Shown piece after piece: positions 39,825 through 49,200 of a stretch of 54,661 bases of DNA. A model generated the notes under the pieces. That model ran no database searches. It saw nothing but the letters and a program-made list of their open reading frames with translations, and was not told the origin of the DNA. The stretch spans positions 562,240 to 616,900 of the forward strand of contig BJOX01000377.1 of assembly GCA_009731375.1 (NCBI GenBank), in the 5' to 3' direction. This stretch comes from Paulinella micropora. Its lineage: Eukaryota; Cercozoa; Imbricatea; Euglyphida. Position numbers and translations under genes: made by a program. The first letter of the stretch is position 1. Each line of letters opens with the position of its first letter.

Positions 39825-40242
39825 TGACGTAGGCTTTGCCTTGGTTAGGTCCAATAAAACGTTTTTGTGTTGGCAGTCTTTTGGCTAGAGGTAGCACCCA
39901 GTCCCGGACCCCTCCTACCTGCCGGAATTCCGAAATGGTCATGGTGCCCCCGTACTCGAGCAGCTCCCACCTAGGCGGGGCGGGCCGTATGACTTGCTGC
40001 CTTAGATTCAGGCGCAAGTAAGAGTGGAGCAGATCTCCGGCCTGTGAGCGCAGAGTTTCCGGCACTCCGTAGCTGACATAGGCCCAGGCACAGGCCGGTG
40101 TACAAAACAGCCCGAAAACGTACAGGTAGCCCTCGACGGGCGAGTACGCGACGGGCAGCTCGAACCACTTGCCGTCCTTGCGCGCGCTTGGGTGGCCGCA
40201 GTGCAGGCAGAGCCGCTTACGGTGTATCTGTGTGCCTTCCAT
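39775..40242 (-). CDS. VLTF2-like late transcription factor (MYM/FCS-type zinc finger)
   Basis: A 155-aa protein. Zinc ligands are Cys12-Cys15 in RLCLHCGH and the pair in GLFCTPACAWAYV, the FCS-type finger with Tyr seen in poxvirus A1/VLTF2-related proteins of Nucleocytoviricota. Downstream, RPAPPRWELLEYGGTMTI and the SEFR that follows fit the family's C-terminal 'AP-R-L-x-x-x-GG-x-x-x-x-x-FR' pattern. It acts in late viral transcription. The start at 40242 is used because the longer frame runs through the promoter. It is divergent from the VLTF3-like gene and shares its GATTTAAATC site. Confidence 0.75.
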   Translation of the reverse strand: MEGTQIHRKRLCLHCGHPSARKDGKWFELPVAYSPVEGYLYVFGLFCTPACAWAYVSYGVPETLRSQAGDLLHSYLRLNLRQQVIRPAPPRWELLEYGGTMTISEFRQVGGVRDWVLPLAKRLPTQKRFIGPNQGKAYVIKRLSRLPGLRLLSAS

Positions 40243-40339
40243 TTTTTTAACGGCGGAAGGAGGGAAAAACAATTTGCTGCGCCCCGATTTAAATCGGGCC
40301 GCTTTTGAATTCGGTGCTCGCACACACACACTCGCAAAA
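40243..40339. promoter_or_regulatory. Divergent promoter with GATTTAAATC palindrome
   Basis: The palindrome GATTTAAATC (inside CCCGATTTAAATCGGG, a 16-base palindrome) lies at 40286-40295. It is 43-44 bases from the ATG on each side, exactly centred between the VLTF2-like and VLTF3-like genes. It is a candidate bidirectional early or intermediate promoter. Confidence 0.6.
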
Positions 40340-41194
40340 ATGTGCGAGCACGAATTCGTCTTCAACCGGGAAACGAGCGGGACCTTTTGCAAGACATGCG
40401 GGCTAGTGGGGAGGGAGCACTCGCTGTACGGGTCGAACCAGTACTTGGTGAATGGCAGCATGCGGGGGGACGAGGGCGAGATGACGGAGCAGCCGAGGCG
40501 CCCGCAAGGTTACACCCGATTATCGAGGTTCCGCGAGATTACGAGGCAGGTATTTGGGTTGAGGGGGATTCATCAGAAGCCGCTAGTCAGCCAGGCCTTG
40601 CTGCAGCTGGCGAGAGATCTCTGCCACAAGTGGAGGGTGAATGGTACAGAGATTACCCCGTCGAAGTTGATCTACGTGTTCAAGAAGAGCCGCCTCGGCC
40701 CGCTCTCGTTGGACCGGGCGGCCTGCCTCGCCTACCTGCTCGGCGGCTCCAGGGACAGGCTGACGAGCGGGGCCGAGCCCACCCGCGAAGTGCTCCAGGG
40801 GCTCGAAGCACTGTTCCACCAGGTAGACGGGGCGTGGCCGGTGGTGCGGGAGCTGCTCAAGGTCCGGCACGGCTGGCATCGCGCCTGTTTTATCAATTAT
40901 TCTTCACTACTCCGAGCGCTGCTAGAGCTCATGGAACAGCCCGCCCTCGCCGCGCGCGTGCCGCCGCTCAAGCAGAGCGAAAGCAAGCACAGGCAGACGG
41001 CGATCTGGGCCACCATCTGCCAGACACTGGGCTGGACTTTTTTACCAATCACCGGCAACCTGCTGACCCCGCCCGACGGCAACGCCAGGCCCAGAGAGAG
41101 CCACCTCCTCGGCTCGAAGCCGCTCCGCAAAAAACGGAAGAAGGCTCGTCGCGCGACTGCTGTACGTGCTGGATTTAAATTCTCGCAATTCTAA
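40340..41194 (+). CDS. VLTF3-like late transcription factor
   Basis: A 284-aa protein. The N-terminal zinc ribbon MCEHEF, TFCKTCGLVG, then YTRLSRFREITRQVFGLRG, reproduces the Y-x-R-x-x-x-F-x-E-x-x-x-Q-x-x-G region of VLTF3 proteins. The C-terminal CFINYSSLLRALLELME and IWATICQTLGWTFLPI match the family's FLNYSYVLYK and IWxxICxxLGWxFIP blocks. A TFIIB origin was considered, but these C-terminal blocks fit VLTF3. It drives late gene expression in nucleocytoviruses. The ATG at 40340 starts right before the ribbon. Confidence 0.8.
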   Translation: MCEHEFVFNRETSGTFCKTCGLVGREHSLYGSNQYLVNGSMRGDEGEMTEQPRRPQGYTRLSRFREITRQVFGLRGIHQKPLVSQALLQLARDLCHKWRVNGTEITPSKLIYVFKKSRLGPLSLDRAACLAYLLGGSRDRLTSGAEPTREVLQGLEALFHQVDGAWPVVRELLKVRHGWHRACFINYSSLLRALLELMEQPALAARVPPLKQSESKHRQTAIWATICQTLGWTFLPITGNLLTPPDGNARPRESHLLGSKPLRKKRKKARRATAVRAGFKFSQF

Positions 41195-41238
41195 TCCATT
41201 AAAAAAAGAGAAAGAGAGCCCGCCATAACTGCCAGAAA

Positions 41239-43410
41239 ATGATGGACACGTTACATGCCACGGAACGGAAAGAGATCCCGAAGCCGGAAGTCAAGGTAGC
41301 GCCGGGCCATGGCGAGCTCGCCGCCTGGGGCAAGAAGGCCGGGGTGCCCCTGGCCCAAGGGCTGCCGGCCGTCAAGTTTACTACCGCGGTCTGGCGCAAG
41401 TACCGGTGGTCGTTTGTGGCGGGCCTCGACAAGCTCGCGAAGCTCTCGGCCAAGCAGTACCAGGCGCTGCTGGGCAGGGTCCGCCTGTCCGCCCTCGGCC
41501 TGGACGCCTCGCGCTTCGAGCGCTCGGCCGAGCTGGAGGCCGTGATTGCCTTTTGGACGGAGCACTGGGGCGACTACTTCATTTTCCCCAAGAACAACAA
41601 GATGCGCGTGGGCGATTTCCTCCGGAAGACCCACTCCGACCTGCAGGGCACCTTTTTCACTTCGAACAAGGGAGGGCTGGCGGCCTTCAAGGTGAGCGAC
41701 GACCTCCGCCGGCTGCCCGCCGGCAACGACTGGGAGGGCGGCGAGCTGACGTTCAGGCAGGCCCTCTACGGCCCGCACGAGGGCTCGGTCGAAGGCTGCG
41801 ACGGCAACACGAAACCGCTCCGCGACTGCCTGCTCGCGCACTGCAAGATGTTCTTGCGCTATCCCAACGACATTTTCGACTACGCGAAAGTGCTCAACGA
41901 CCTCGTGGATGCCGTTTGTCCCGGCGCCAAGACCAGGCACGACAGCTACACCGAGTTCCGGAACTGGCTGTTCGGCGGCGAGGACGCCAAGGGCAACCTG
42001 CAGACTCCGTTCGGGCTGGAGGTCGCGCGCTTCTTGCTGCAGAACGGGCTGTTCAGCGACCCGAACATGAGCTCCGGCACGGCCAAAAGAACCAAAGAAA
42101 ACCGGACCGAGAAGATGGAGCACCAGCACGCCATCCACGAGGACACGTGGCTCGCGTGGCTGGACTCGCTGTACCAGGCCCTGCTGGCGGAGAGCGCGGG
42201 CGTGCACCAGGCCCCCGACTCGCCGTTTTTGCCTACCGTCGACAGGCCACTGTGGGGGCTGGAGGCGGTTTTCCTGATGGCCGCGCTGGGCATGCGAGGG
42301 ATAGAAGTGGCCAAGTTCTCTGACTTGGGCGCGCTGGACGAAAAGCAGCAACAGGACAGGGTCTTCTCCAGCATCGCGCTCAGCCGCCACGTCTCGCAGA
42401 TCGGCCAAGCCAAGAAGGGCTGGCTGACCTACGACCCGCCGGAAGACGACGGCGGCGAGTGGACGCTGGCGGCCGTGCCGAAGCCCATCGGCCTGCTGAC
42501 CGCCGACACCAACGGCATCCTGCAGATCTTTGGGCACATGCGCAAGCTGATTGACACCCACCTCGAGTACCGCGCACAGCACTCGGGCGGCCAGAAGCTC
42601 AAGCAGGCCGACCGCCCGCCGTCCGACTACACTTCGACCGCCGACCTGCCGCCGCTGCAGCAACCCAAGCAGAAAAAGCAAAAGACGGCCGCCGTCTCTG
42701 CCTGGGCCAAGCGAGTTCTGGACCGGCCCGACGGCACGAGCGCCATTGCCGCGCTAGGCAACGCCGAGGCCATGACCGTGCTGAACGGCGCGGGGCTGGA
42801 AAAATGCTTCGACTACCTCATGGAACACTACTCTAAATTTACGGGCAAGATCGACAAGCCCCTGCCGAACAAGCACATGCTGCGAGCGCTGTACGGTGAA
42901 GTGGCCTACGCGCTGTACGGCGAGGGCTCCCTGGTCTCCAGGCCGTTGTTCTTGTCTCGAGTGCTGGCGCACGCGAACCAGGACCTGAACTCGCAGCTTT
43001 TCTACCAGCAGGTCTTCCTCGTCAGGCGGGAAACACCGCTGCTCGACACCGTGACGGACGTGAACGTCAAGAAACTGATCCAGGACCTGATGCTGCAGTC
43101 GAGCCAGCTGGCGGCCCAGTACCGGGAGGCACTCGGCGCCGTGCCGCGGCCCGCGGTGCCACCGCCACCTGCACCGGCCGGGCAGCGCGAGTCCAAGCAC
43201 GAGGTCCTCAAGCGCCGGGCCCTGGCCTTTTTCAACTTGCACAAGGCAGAGAACCTGGCCAAGCTCAGGGACCCGGCGTTCTGGCGCGGGCCGCACCAGC
43301 ACACTTTTCCGGTCGCCCCGGCCACCCGGTTCGCCGGCCTGGTCAGCGACCTACTGGACAGGTCGGTGCCACCGGAACAATTGAGCACAATGTTTGCCGA
43401 ACTGATTTAA
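41239..43410 (+). CDS. Telomere resolvase (protelomerase)-like tyrosine recombinase
   Basis: A 723-aa protein. The complete tyrosine-recombinase active site can be placed: Arg353 (ALGMRGIEV, box I), Lys392 (IGQAKK on a beta-hairpin), His546 and Arg549 (NKHMLRALYG, box II), His578 (FLSRVLAHAN) and Tyr589 (SQLFYQQVF). Arg549 to His578 is 29 residues and His578 to Tyr589 is 11. The size, the GQAK hairpin, the long N-terminal domain (about 340 residues) and the FLSRVLxH block fit telomere resolvases better than ordinary integrases. Resolvases cut and rejoin replicated inverted telomeres into covalently closed hairpin ends. The C-terminal Pro-rich part (about 640-660) and helical tail are unassigned. 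A GATTTAAATT variant lies 57 bases upstream. Confidence 0.7.
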   Translation: MMDTLHATERKEIPKPEVKVAPGHGELAAWGKKAGVPLAQGLPAVKFTTAVWRKYRWSFVAGLDKLAKLSAKQYQALLGRVRLSALGLDASRFERSAELEAVIAFWTEHWGDYFIFPKNNKMRVGDFLRKTHSDLQGTFFTSNKGGLAAFKVSDDLRRLPAGNDWEGGELTFRQALYGPHEGSVEGCDGNTKPLRDCLLAHCKMFLRYPNDIFDYAKVLNDLVDAVCPGAKTRHDSYTEFRNWLFGGEDAKGNLQTPFGLEVARFLLQNGLFSDPNMSSGTAKRTKENRTEKMEHQHAIHEDTWLAWLDSLYQALLAESAGVHQAPDSPFLPTVDRPLWGLEAVFLMAALGMRGIEVAKFSDLGALDEKQQQDRVFSSIALSRHVSQIGQAKKGWLTYDPPEDDGGEWTLAAVPKPIGLLTADTNGILQIFGHMRKLIDTHLEYRAQHSGGQKLKQADRPPSDYTSTADLPPLQQPKQKKQKTAAVSAWAKRVLDRPDGTSAIAALGNAEAMTVLNGAGLEKCFDYLMEHYSKFTGKIDKPLPNKHMLRALYGEVAYALYGEGSLVSRPLFLSRVLAHANQDLNSQLFYQQVFLVRRETPLLDTVTDVNVKKLIQDLMLQSSQLAAQYREALGAVPRPAVPPPPAPAGQRESKHEVLKRRALAFFNLHKAENLAKLRDPAFWRGPHQHTFPVAPATRFAGLVSDLLDRSVPPEQLSTMFAELI

Positions 43411-43413
43411 ATC
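43404..43413. promoter_or_regulatory. GATTTAAATC palindrome overlapping a stop codon
   Basis: The palindrome includes the TAA stop of the resolvase gene. It is 116 bases upstream of the next gene (43530) on the same strand. It repeats the motif found in the divergent promoters at 38.7 and 40.3 kb. Confidence 0.5.
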
Positions 43414-43529
43414 GGATGGACCCGGCGCTTGTTCTAGAACATTCTGGCCCCACTTGTCCGTTACTTTTTTACTCATCGTGACTAGCTCACAATTCGTCCC
43501 GGAGCCAAGACCACAAGTCCAAAAGAGAA

Positions 43530-44120
43530 ATGACGACCGTCAGAACTACACAATGGGGTGAGGTGTCACTGGTGGACGCCGTCCACCAGAAATATCCTAC
43601 GTGGGACCGCAACCGCTGCGCCGCCCGGGTAAAACGGCATCTGCAGCTCCACCCGTACAAACTAGAAAACATGAAACGCCACGTCTTCAAGAACCGCGGA
43701 GGGCGCAAGGACGGGACATGGGTCGCAAGCCCGGCCGCGGCAGCGGAGATTGTAGACAGCCTGGTGCACGATTTTGGCCGCAAAACACGGTCAGCCCCTG
43801 GGGCAGTCCTCCGGCCGCGAGATCAGCCCCTTGTAGAAGTTATCCCCGCTCTCGCGCGCAATGGCGAGTGCATCGTCGACGCTACGACAATTTTGGCTGA
43901 GCTGGGACCAGACACAGCAGAAACCCTCCTCCCGGCTGCGAACGAGGCACAGACTACAGTTGCGGTCCTGGCCGAAATTGAGACATGGGGACCGCTGCTG
44001 TCGCCCCTGCCCGAATACGAGTTCTGCGGGAGCGAAGAAGAGCCACTTGCAGAGCAAGGACAGCATGACGAAGACGGTTGGGTTGACTTATCCGAAGGTT
44101 ACGTACACAAGTTTTTTTAA
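43530..44120 (+). CDS. Unknown protein with acidic C-terminal tail
   Basis: A 196-aa protein with no recognised family. The N terminus is compact and basic (WDRNRCAARVKRHLQLHPYKL and KNRGGRKDG), which may bind nucleic acid. The second half is acidic (SEEEPLAEQGQHDEDGWVDL). It follows the telomere resolvase gene and converges tail to tail with the F-box-like gene, overlapping it by four bases. Confidence 0.6.
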   Translation: MTTVRTTQWGEVSLVDAVHQKYPTWDRNRCAARVKRHLQLHPYKLENMKRHVFKNRGGRKDGTWVASPAAAAEIVDSLVHDFGRKTRSAPGAVLRPRDQPLVEVIPALARNGECIVDATTILAELGPDTAETLLPAANEAQTTVAVLAEIETWGPLLSPLPEYEFCGSEEEPLAEQGQHDEDGWVDLSEGYVHKFF

Positions 44121-44707
44121 TCGTGCGTTGTATAATAAAGATTGGTATTGAAACGAGGCAGAAAGCGCAGGCCGGTCTCGAATGCCCCGGCCTGCCACAA
44201 GAAACGTTGCCACTTATTGGGCTGGACTACTTCCCACCCGCTGTTCCGGTAGGCCTCTAGAAAATGATACACCGGCACGTAGGACAGCACGACTACCTGC
44301 TCGCGCCTGTTCCGCCTGGTAGGGTAAGAAGTCCGGCCCAGGGCCCTGACTGCCTCCACGAGTGTCACTAGTTCATGGCGGTGCTTGGCACAAAAGTGCT
44401 CGGCGCACAAGTTCTGTGAGTAAATCGGCAACAGGCACTCGAAGCAGATCTTGTCTGCCTTCTTTTCGACTCGCGCCAGCAACATGTTGATGTTCTTGAT
44501 CTTGAACGTAAACGCGGCGTTCAGCAGGCGGCGCAGGCCCTCGAAATCTGTGCCCGCTTTAGCCATGGCCTTGCGCCGCTTCCGTGGCCTGGGGCGGATG
44601 AAGCAGTTTGTGTGGCCCCGGAGGTAGACCACCGTGCGTGCCAGTTCGCCCGGGCAGAGCCAGGACAGGACTTCCGTTAGCAAGTCGCTGGGCAGACGCT
44701 CTAGCAT
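44117..44707 (-). CDS. F-box-like protein with zinc-binding Cys/His cluster
   Basis: A 196-aa protein. Residues 3-30 (ERLPSDLLTEVLSWLCPGEL) fit an F-box, which binds Skp1 in SCF ubiquitin ligases. A middle Cys/His cluster (ICFECLLP, NLCAEHFCAKHRHEL) could bind zinc, and a final hydrophobic segment (YVPVYHFLEAYRNSGW) may recognise substrate. Giant viruses often carry F-box genes to redirect host ubiquitylation; that role here is inference. The coding-strand box TTTTATTCTTGTGGC ends 16 bases before the start, putting it in the late promoter class. Confidence 0.65.
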   Translation of the reverse strand: MLERLPSDLLTEVLSWLCPGELARTVVYLRGHTNCFIRPRPRKRRKAMAKAGTDFEGLRRLLNAAFTFKIKNINMLLARVEKKADKICFECLLPIYSQNLCAEHFCAKHRHELVTLVEAVRALGRTSYPTRRNRREQVVVLSYVPVYHFLEAYRNSGWEVVQPNKWQRFLWQAGAFETGLRFLPRFNTNLYYTTHD

Positions 44708-44723
44708 TTTATAACTATACTAG

Positions 44724-44738
44724 GCCACAAGAATAAAA
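44724..44738 (-). promoter_or_regulatory. Late-type promoter box TTTTATTCTTGTGGC
   Basis: On the minus strand this 15-mer is followed 16 bases later by the ATG of the F-box-like gene. It matches the consensus TTWWATTCTBTGGYG derived from the other boxes at 46171, 50881, 52214 and 53625. Confidence 0.55.
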
Positions 44739-44746
44739 AAAGGGTG

Positions 44747-46129
44747 CTACATCCGGGCTAACAGCCTCTGGCCCGCCGGCCCGCCCGGGCGCAGGCCCAG
44801 GAGCCGCGGAGGAGGAGGCGGCGGCCTCGGCGGCATGCCCAGCGCCGGCCGCTGGTCGACGCGCCTCACCACGCTGGGCGTGCGGTACGGGTGCATGCGG
44901 TGGTTCGGGTCGTTGGCGTAGACGTAGCCGTACACCGGCGGCCGCGGCGGCGGCGCCTGTTGCTCGCGCCAGCGCGCCCCGGCGGCGGCCTCGGCGTCAC
45001 GGCCAAAAGCCACCATCTCCCGCAGCTTTTGCCTGTCCTTCTGGGCCAGGCTCTTGCCCTTGCGCAGGCGGCTCTTGGCCGCGTCGGCGTAGTGCATCAT
45101 TTTCTGCAGGGCCGCGTGGTCTCCGCGCGACAGGTTCAGGTTCTTGGGCACCCAGCTCGGCGCGCGCCACGCGGGCTGGGCCAAGCGCAGCTCTTTGGTG
45201 AGCTCGTCCTTGCTCGGCTCCTTGGGCTTGTCGGGGCCCTTGAGCATGACCTCCCCGTCGGGTAGCGATGCCGGGGCCAGCCACGACATGTAGTTGTGTT
45301 CGAGCTTGTCTACTCGTTCGCTGTAGACCACGCACGCGTGCTTGGTGCCTGTCACTTCGGGGTCAGTGGCCTGGGCCAAGTGCCGGAAAAACGACTTCTT
45401 GTCCATCATTTGTCCGTAGTTCTCCCATAACGAATTCAGTGTCTTGTGGTTCTTGCTCAGGAACATGATCGTGTAGGACGTCTGTTCGCGCATGATCGGA
45501 GAAACGCTCTGGCGGCCGGTCAGGTACTGGACGGCCACGAAGATTGAGATGTTGTAATGCCTGTAGGTCCCAATGAAGTTGCTCATCCAGCCGTCCTGCG
45601 TGTTCAGGATGCCCACTAAATCATCGAATACGAGGAAACTAGGTTCGAGGTAGCCTTGCTGCTGGTAGCGCCGTTTCAAGTTGTCAACGTACTGCACCAG
45701 CACGTCCTTGTTGAAGCCTTCGTACACCCGCACGTGCTGCTCCGAAGCCCAGTGGAAGCGATAGGAGTGTTTGAACTTGGTGCGAACCATCACGAGCCCG
45801 AACTGGAACGCCCCCTTTTTGCGGAGGCACATCGAGTACAATAACCAGCGCAAGAAGTGGGTCTTGCCGCGTTCGCTCTTGCCCACGAGCACGAAAAGCT
45901 GGCCGGCCGTCGGGTCCTTGGGGTAGAAGTACTCGACGTTGCGCGAGAGCTGTTCCGGGTCCTCCGGCAGTTCTTCTTCTTCCTTCTCCTCCTTCTTCTT
46001 CTTCTTCTTTTTGGACTTCTTCTCCTTTTGTTTCTGGATGTACTCGTCTATCTTCTCCTCGATCGGTTCTTCTTCCTCCGCGTCGTTTGGCGCTGGCAGG
46101 GCGCCCACCGGGCCGGCATTGTCGTCCAT
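44747..46129 (-). CDS. A32-type genome-packaging ATPase
   Basis: A 460-aa protein. Walker A is LVGKSERGKT (residues 81-90). Walker B is FLVFDDLVG (acidic 169-170). A motif III-like IFVAVQYLTG follows, as in FtsK/HerA packaging ATPases of nucleocytoviruses and Polinton-like viruses. The N-terminal 55 residues are highly charged (KEKKSKKKKKKKEE) and the C-terminal 80 Pro/Arg-rich (PPRPPVYGYVYANDPNHRM). Length is longer than A32 because of these extensions. It starts at 46129, 84 bases from the divergent coiled-coil gene. It would pump genomes into capsids made from the gene at 53661. Confidence 0.85.
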   Translation of the reverse strand: MDDNAGPVGALPAPNDAEEEEPIEEKIDEYIQKQKEKKSKKKKKKKEEKEEEELPEDPEQLSRNVEYFYPKDPTAGQLFVLVGKSERGKTHFLRWLLYSMCLRKKGAFQFGLVMVRTKFKHSYRFHWASEQHVRVYEGFNKDVLVQYVDNLKRRYQQQGYLEPSFLVFDDLVGILNTQDGWMSNFIGTYRHYNISIFVAVQYLTGRQSVSPIMREQTSYTIMFLSKNHKTLNSLWENYGQMMDKKSFFRHLAQATDPEVTGTKHACVVYSERVDKLEHNYMSWLAPASLPDGEVMLKGPDKPKEPSKDELTKELRLAQPAWRAPSWVPKNLNLSRGDHAALQKMMHYADAAKSRLRKGKSLAQKDRQKLREMVAFGRDAEAAAGARWREQQAPPPRPPVYGYVYANDPNHRMHPYRTPSVVRRVDQRPALGMPPRPPPPPPRLLGLRPGGPAGQRLLARM

Positions 46130-46170
46130 GGACCCTTTTTTCAAATGTCGTTGAGCGGCAATTAAATTTT

Positions 46171-46185
46171 TTTTATTGTCTGGTG
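46171..46185 (+). promoter_or_regulatory. Late-type promoter box TTTTATTGTCTGGTG
   Basis: It lies 27 bases upstream of the ATG at 46213, inside the divergent spacer 46130-46212, and matches the shared box of the morphogenesis block. Confidence 0.6.
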
Positions 46186-46212
46186 CTAGTTTTGTAAAAC
46201 AAAGGGGGGGGA

Positions 46213-49200
46213 ATGCCTCCCTCTTTCTACACCACGGCGCCATGGATGCGCCAGGAAGACAAGGAGAGCTTGTCGCGCAAGCTGACCAAAACACNNNNNN
46301 NNNNAGCAAGCCGTCCTGGGTCGACAAGCCCGTTGTCCGCGGCAAACGAGCAGGGCCCACGGGCTATGCTGGCCAGACCGACAAACAAAGGGCCCAGAAG
46401 ACCCGCGACATCATGAAGTGGGTAAACCCCGAACTGCACCAGGCGCTGGGCATCCTGGAACCGCCCTCCCCGCCGCGCCCTGCCTCGCCTCCGCCACCGC
46501 GCTCGCGTTCCGCCTCGCCGCCACCACCGCGCTCGCGTTCCGCCTCGCCGCCACCACCGCGCTCGCGTTCCGCCTCGGTGTCGCCACGGCCCTCGCGCTC
46601 CGCGTCGCCGCGCGGCCGCGGCGGTGGGAGCGACAGCGAGGACGAAGGCGGCGGCGACGGCGGGGGCGAAATCAACTGGGACGCAGGCGGTGGTGGCGGC
46701 GGCGGTGGCGGCGGGGGGCGGCGGCCGCGCGGAGGGCGCATCGATTACTTCGACGACGACGAGGACAAGTACGACATCACTGGGCACCGGAGGCGCCCTT
46801 TCCCCCCTGGTGGCGGGGCGGCCGAGCCTGCCTCGCCCATACCTAACGACGCGGCCGAAGCAGCGAGCGACAGCAAGTACGACATCACTGGGCACCGGAG
46901 GCGCCCTTTCCCCCCTGGTGGCGGGGCGGCCGAGCCTGCCTCGCCCAAAGCAGCGAGCGACAGCAAGCACGCCCTGACAGGCCTGGGAGGGGACCCTTTC
47001 CCCCCTGGTGACCAGGCGGCCGAGCCCGCTACGCCCCCGCCCGACGACGCTAGTGGCGCCGATGGCGACAACAAGCATGCCCTGACCGGCCTGGGAGGGG
47101 AACCTTTCCCTCCTGGCGACCGAGCAGCAGAGCCTGTCGCGTCTACAATGGACCCAGTGATAGTCTGGGCGTCAGATGAAATCCGCCACCGGGACGGGCA
47201 AATCCAGGAACTCGAACAGGGCTTGCAAAATGCGGCCGACCAGATGGCGCAGCTAGACTCGGCCTGGAGGCACGAGGACCTCAAAAATAAAGGAGAGATC
47301 AACCGCCTCAAGCAGCAGCTAGCAGTCGGCTCGAGTGCCAGCGAGAAGGAACGGGACCGAGCGAGAGAGAAGCTGCAGCTGCTAGAAGCAAACAGAGCCG
47401 GCAAGGTACAGGAGTTGAAAGAAGCCAGACAAAAAGTGAGCGGACTGAGCGAGCAATTGCGCCAAGCCAAAGAGCAACTGGAGGCGGGGCAGCAGCAACA
47501 GGGACAGCTTACCCAGCAGGTACAGGAATTGCAAACGAAGCTGGACGAGCAGGAGAAAAAGCTCAAGGCTGCCACGGAGGCTGACAACAAGCAGGCGGCA
47601 CAGCAAGCACAGGTTGAGATAGAGAAACTACAAAAACAGCTGCAGGCCCAACAGGCAGAGACACAAGGCCTACAACAGCGGCTACAAGAGCAAATACGCC
47701 AGGCGGACGAAAAGCTGCAACGGGCGCTCGCGGCCAAGGACGCGGGACAGGAGGCGCGCGCCAGGGAAGCCAAGCGACAGTGGGAAGAGCGGCTGGCCCA
47801 AGCCAACGAGGAAGCCAAAAAACAAAAAGACGAACGACAAGCACAGGAGGCGGCCCACGCGGCTGCACTGGCGGATGTGACCCGGCTGGAAGCAGAGCAC
47901 AAACAAGAGTTCGAAAACACGGTAGCTGGCCTGAACAGCAAGGTCGCCTCGCTGAACGACGAGCTCCGTGGTGCCAGAGAGCGAGCGCAGGCGCTCGAGC
48001 TCGAAAAGAAACAGAAGGCAGAGAAGCTGCGGCTGCTCGAACTCAACCAAAGGCTGCAAAAAACACTCGACAACAACAAGACAACCTTCCTGCGAAAATT
48101 AGCAGAGGCCAAGGAACAGGCGGGCACAGTCATCGGGCAGATCAGGGAAGAACACAGACAACGCGACCAGGAGAGGGAGCAGCGCCTGATCGCTATCAAT
48201 CAGCAGCTACAGAACAAGGCGTCCAGCGTCGAACAGCGCGAGCGGTTAATAAACCAGGCCGCCCAGGAGATGCAAGCCAGACAGCAGGAACTGGCACGCA
48301 GAGAACAGAACATCGTCGACGTCCATCAGCAGATGCAGGAATGGTACGATCGCGCCGCCACCGAGAACCAAGAGTTCAAGCAGGCGGCAGCGAGTGCAGA
48401 GGCAGACAAGCAGGCAGTACAAGCGGACATGCAGCAGCTGCAGGCCGAACACGGCCAGACCAAACAGGCCCTGGCCCAGGCACAGACGGAGGCGGCCGCC
48501 CTAGAGACAGAGGTCCAGAGGATCCGGGACGAGGCCAAGACCGACAAGGAACGCCACGACCAGACCGAGCAGTTGCTGGAGCAGTACAGGCTGCGGCTAG
48601 GAGATGTACAGCGCGAGTTGGATCGGACCAACAAGGAAAAAGCCGAGCTAGGCTCCGCCAACCAGGACCTAGTGGCAGAGCTGCACCGCGCGCAAAAGGA
48701 AGTTGCCACCACCTCCGAGGACGCGGCCAGGCTTGACCGGAAGCGGATTGCCCAAGCACGCGCCGCCCAGGCGGCCTTGACCAAGCTCAAGCAGCAAATC
48801 CGAGAACAGGACGCCAAGATAGAAGAACGAGACCAGCAGATCAACCTCACGGAGGGAGAGCGAAAGAAGGCGGAAGAGGAGGTGAGGGCGGCCCAGGAAA
48901 CCGCCAATGACGAGAGACAGAAAGCAGCCCTCATCTGGGAGAGGATCAAACGGCTGGAGAACGGGCACGAGGAGAGCATGGCCGAAGCGACCGAGGCGTA
49001 CCTGGCGTCCGAAGACAAGGTGGCCGAGCTCGCCAAGAAGCTGAGCGCGCAGAAAGGACAAGTCACCAAGCTCAAGAGACAGGCAGAGGCCGCCGAGCAA
49101 GCCTTGCGCGACGCCGAGATGGAACACAGCCGCCGGGAAGAAAGGTCGGCGGACGAAGCCAAGCGGGCGACCAAGCTAGCCAACCTGCGCCGCACCCTGT

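Noticed and set aside
40340-41194. First reading as TFIIB because of the N-terminal zinc ribbon
   Set aside because: The downstream YTRLSRFRE, CFINYSSLLR and IWATICQTLGW blocks fit VLTF3, and no cyclin-fold pair is evident.
41251-42681. 476-codon reverse-strand frame
   Set aside because: It is a shadow of the GC-rich telomere-resolvase gene, whose catalytic motifs are on the plus strand.
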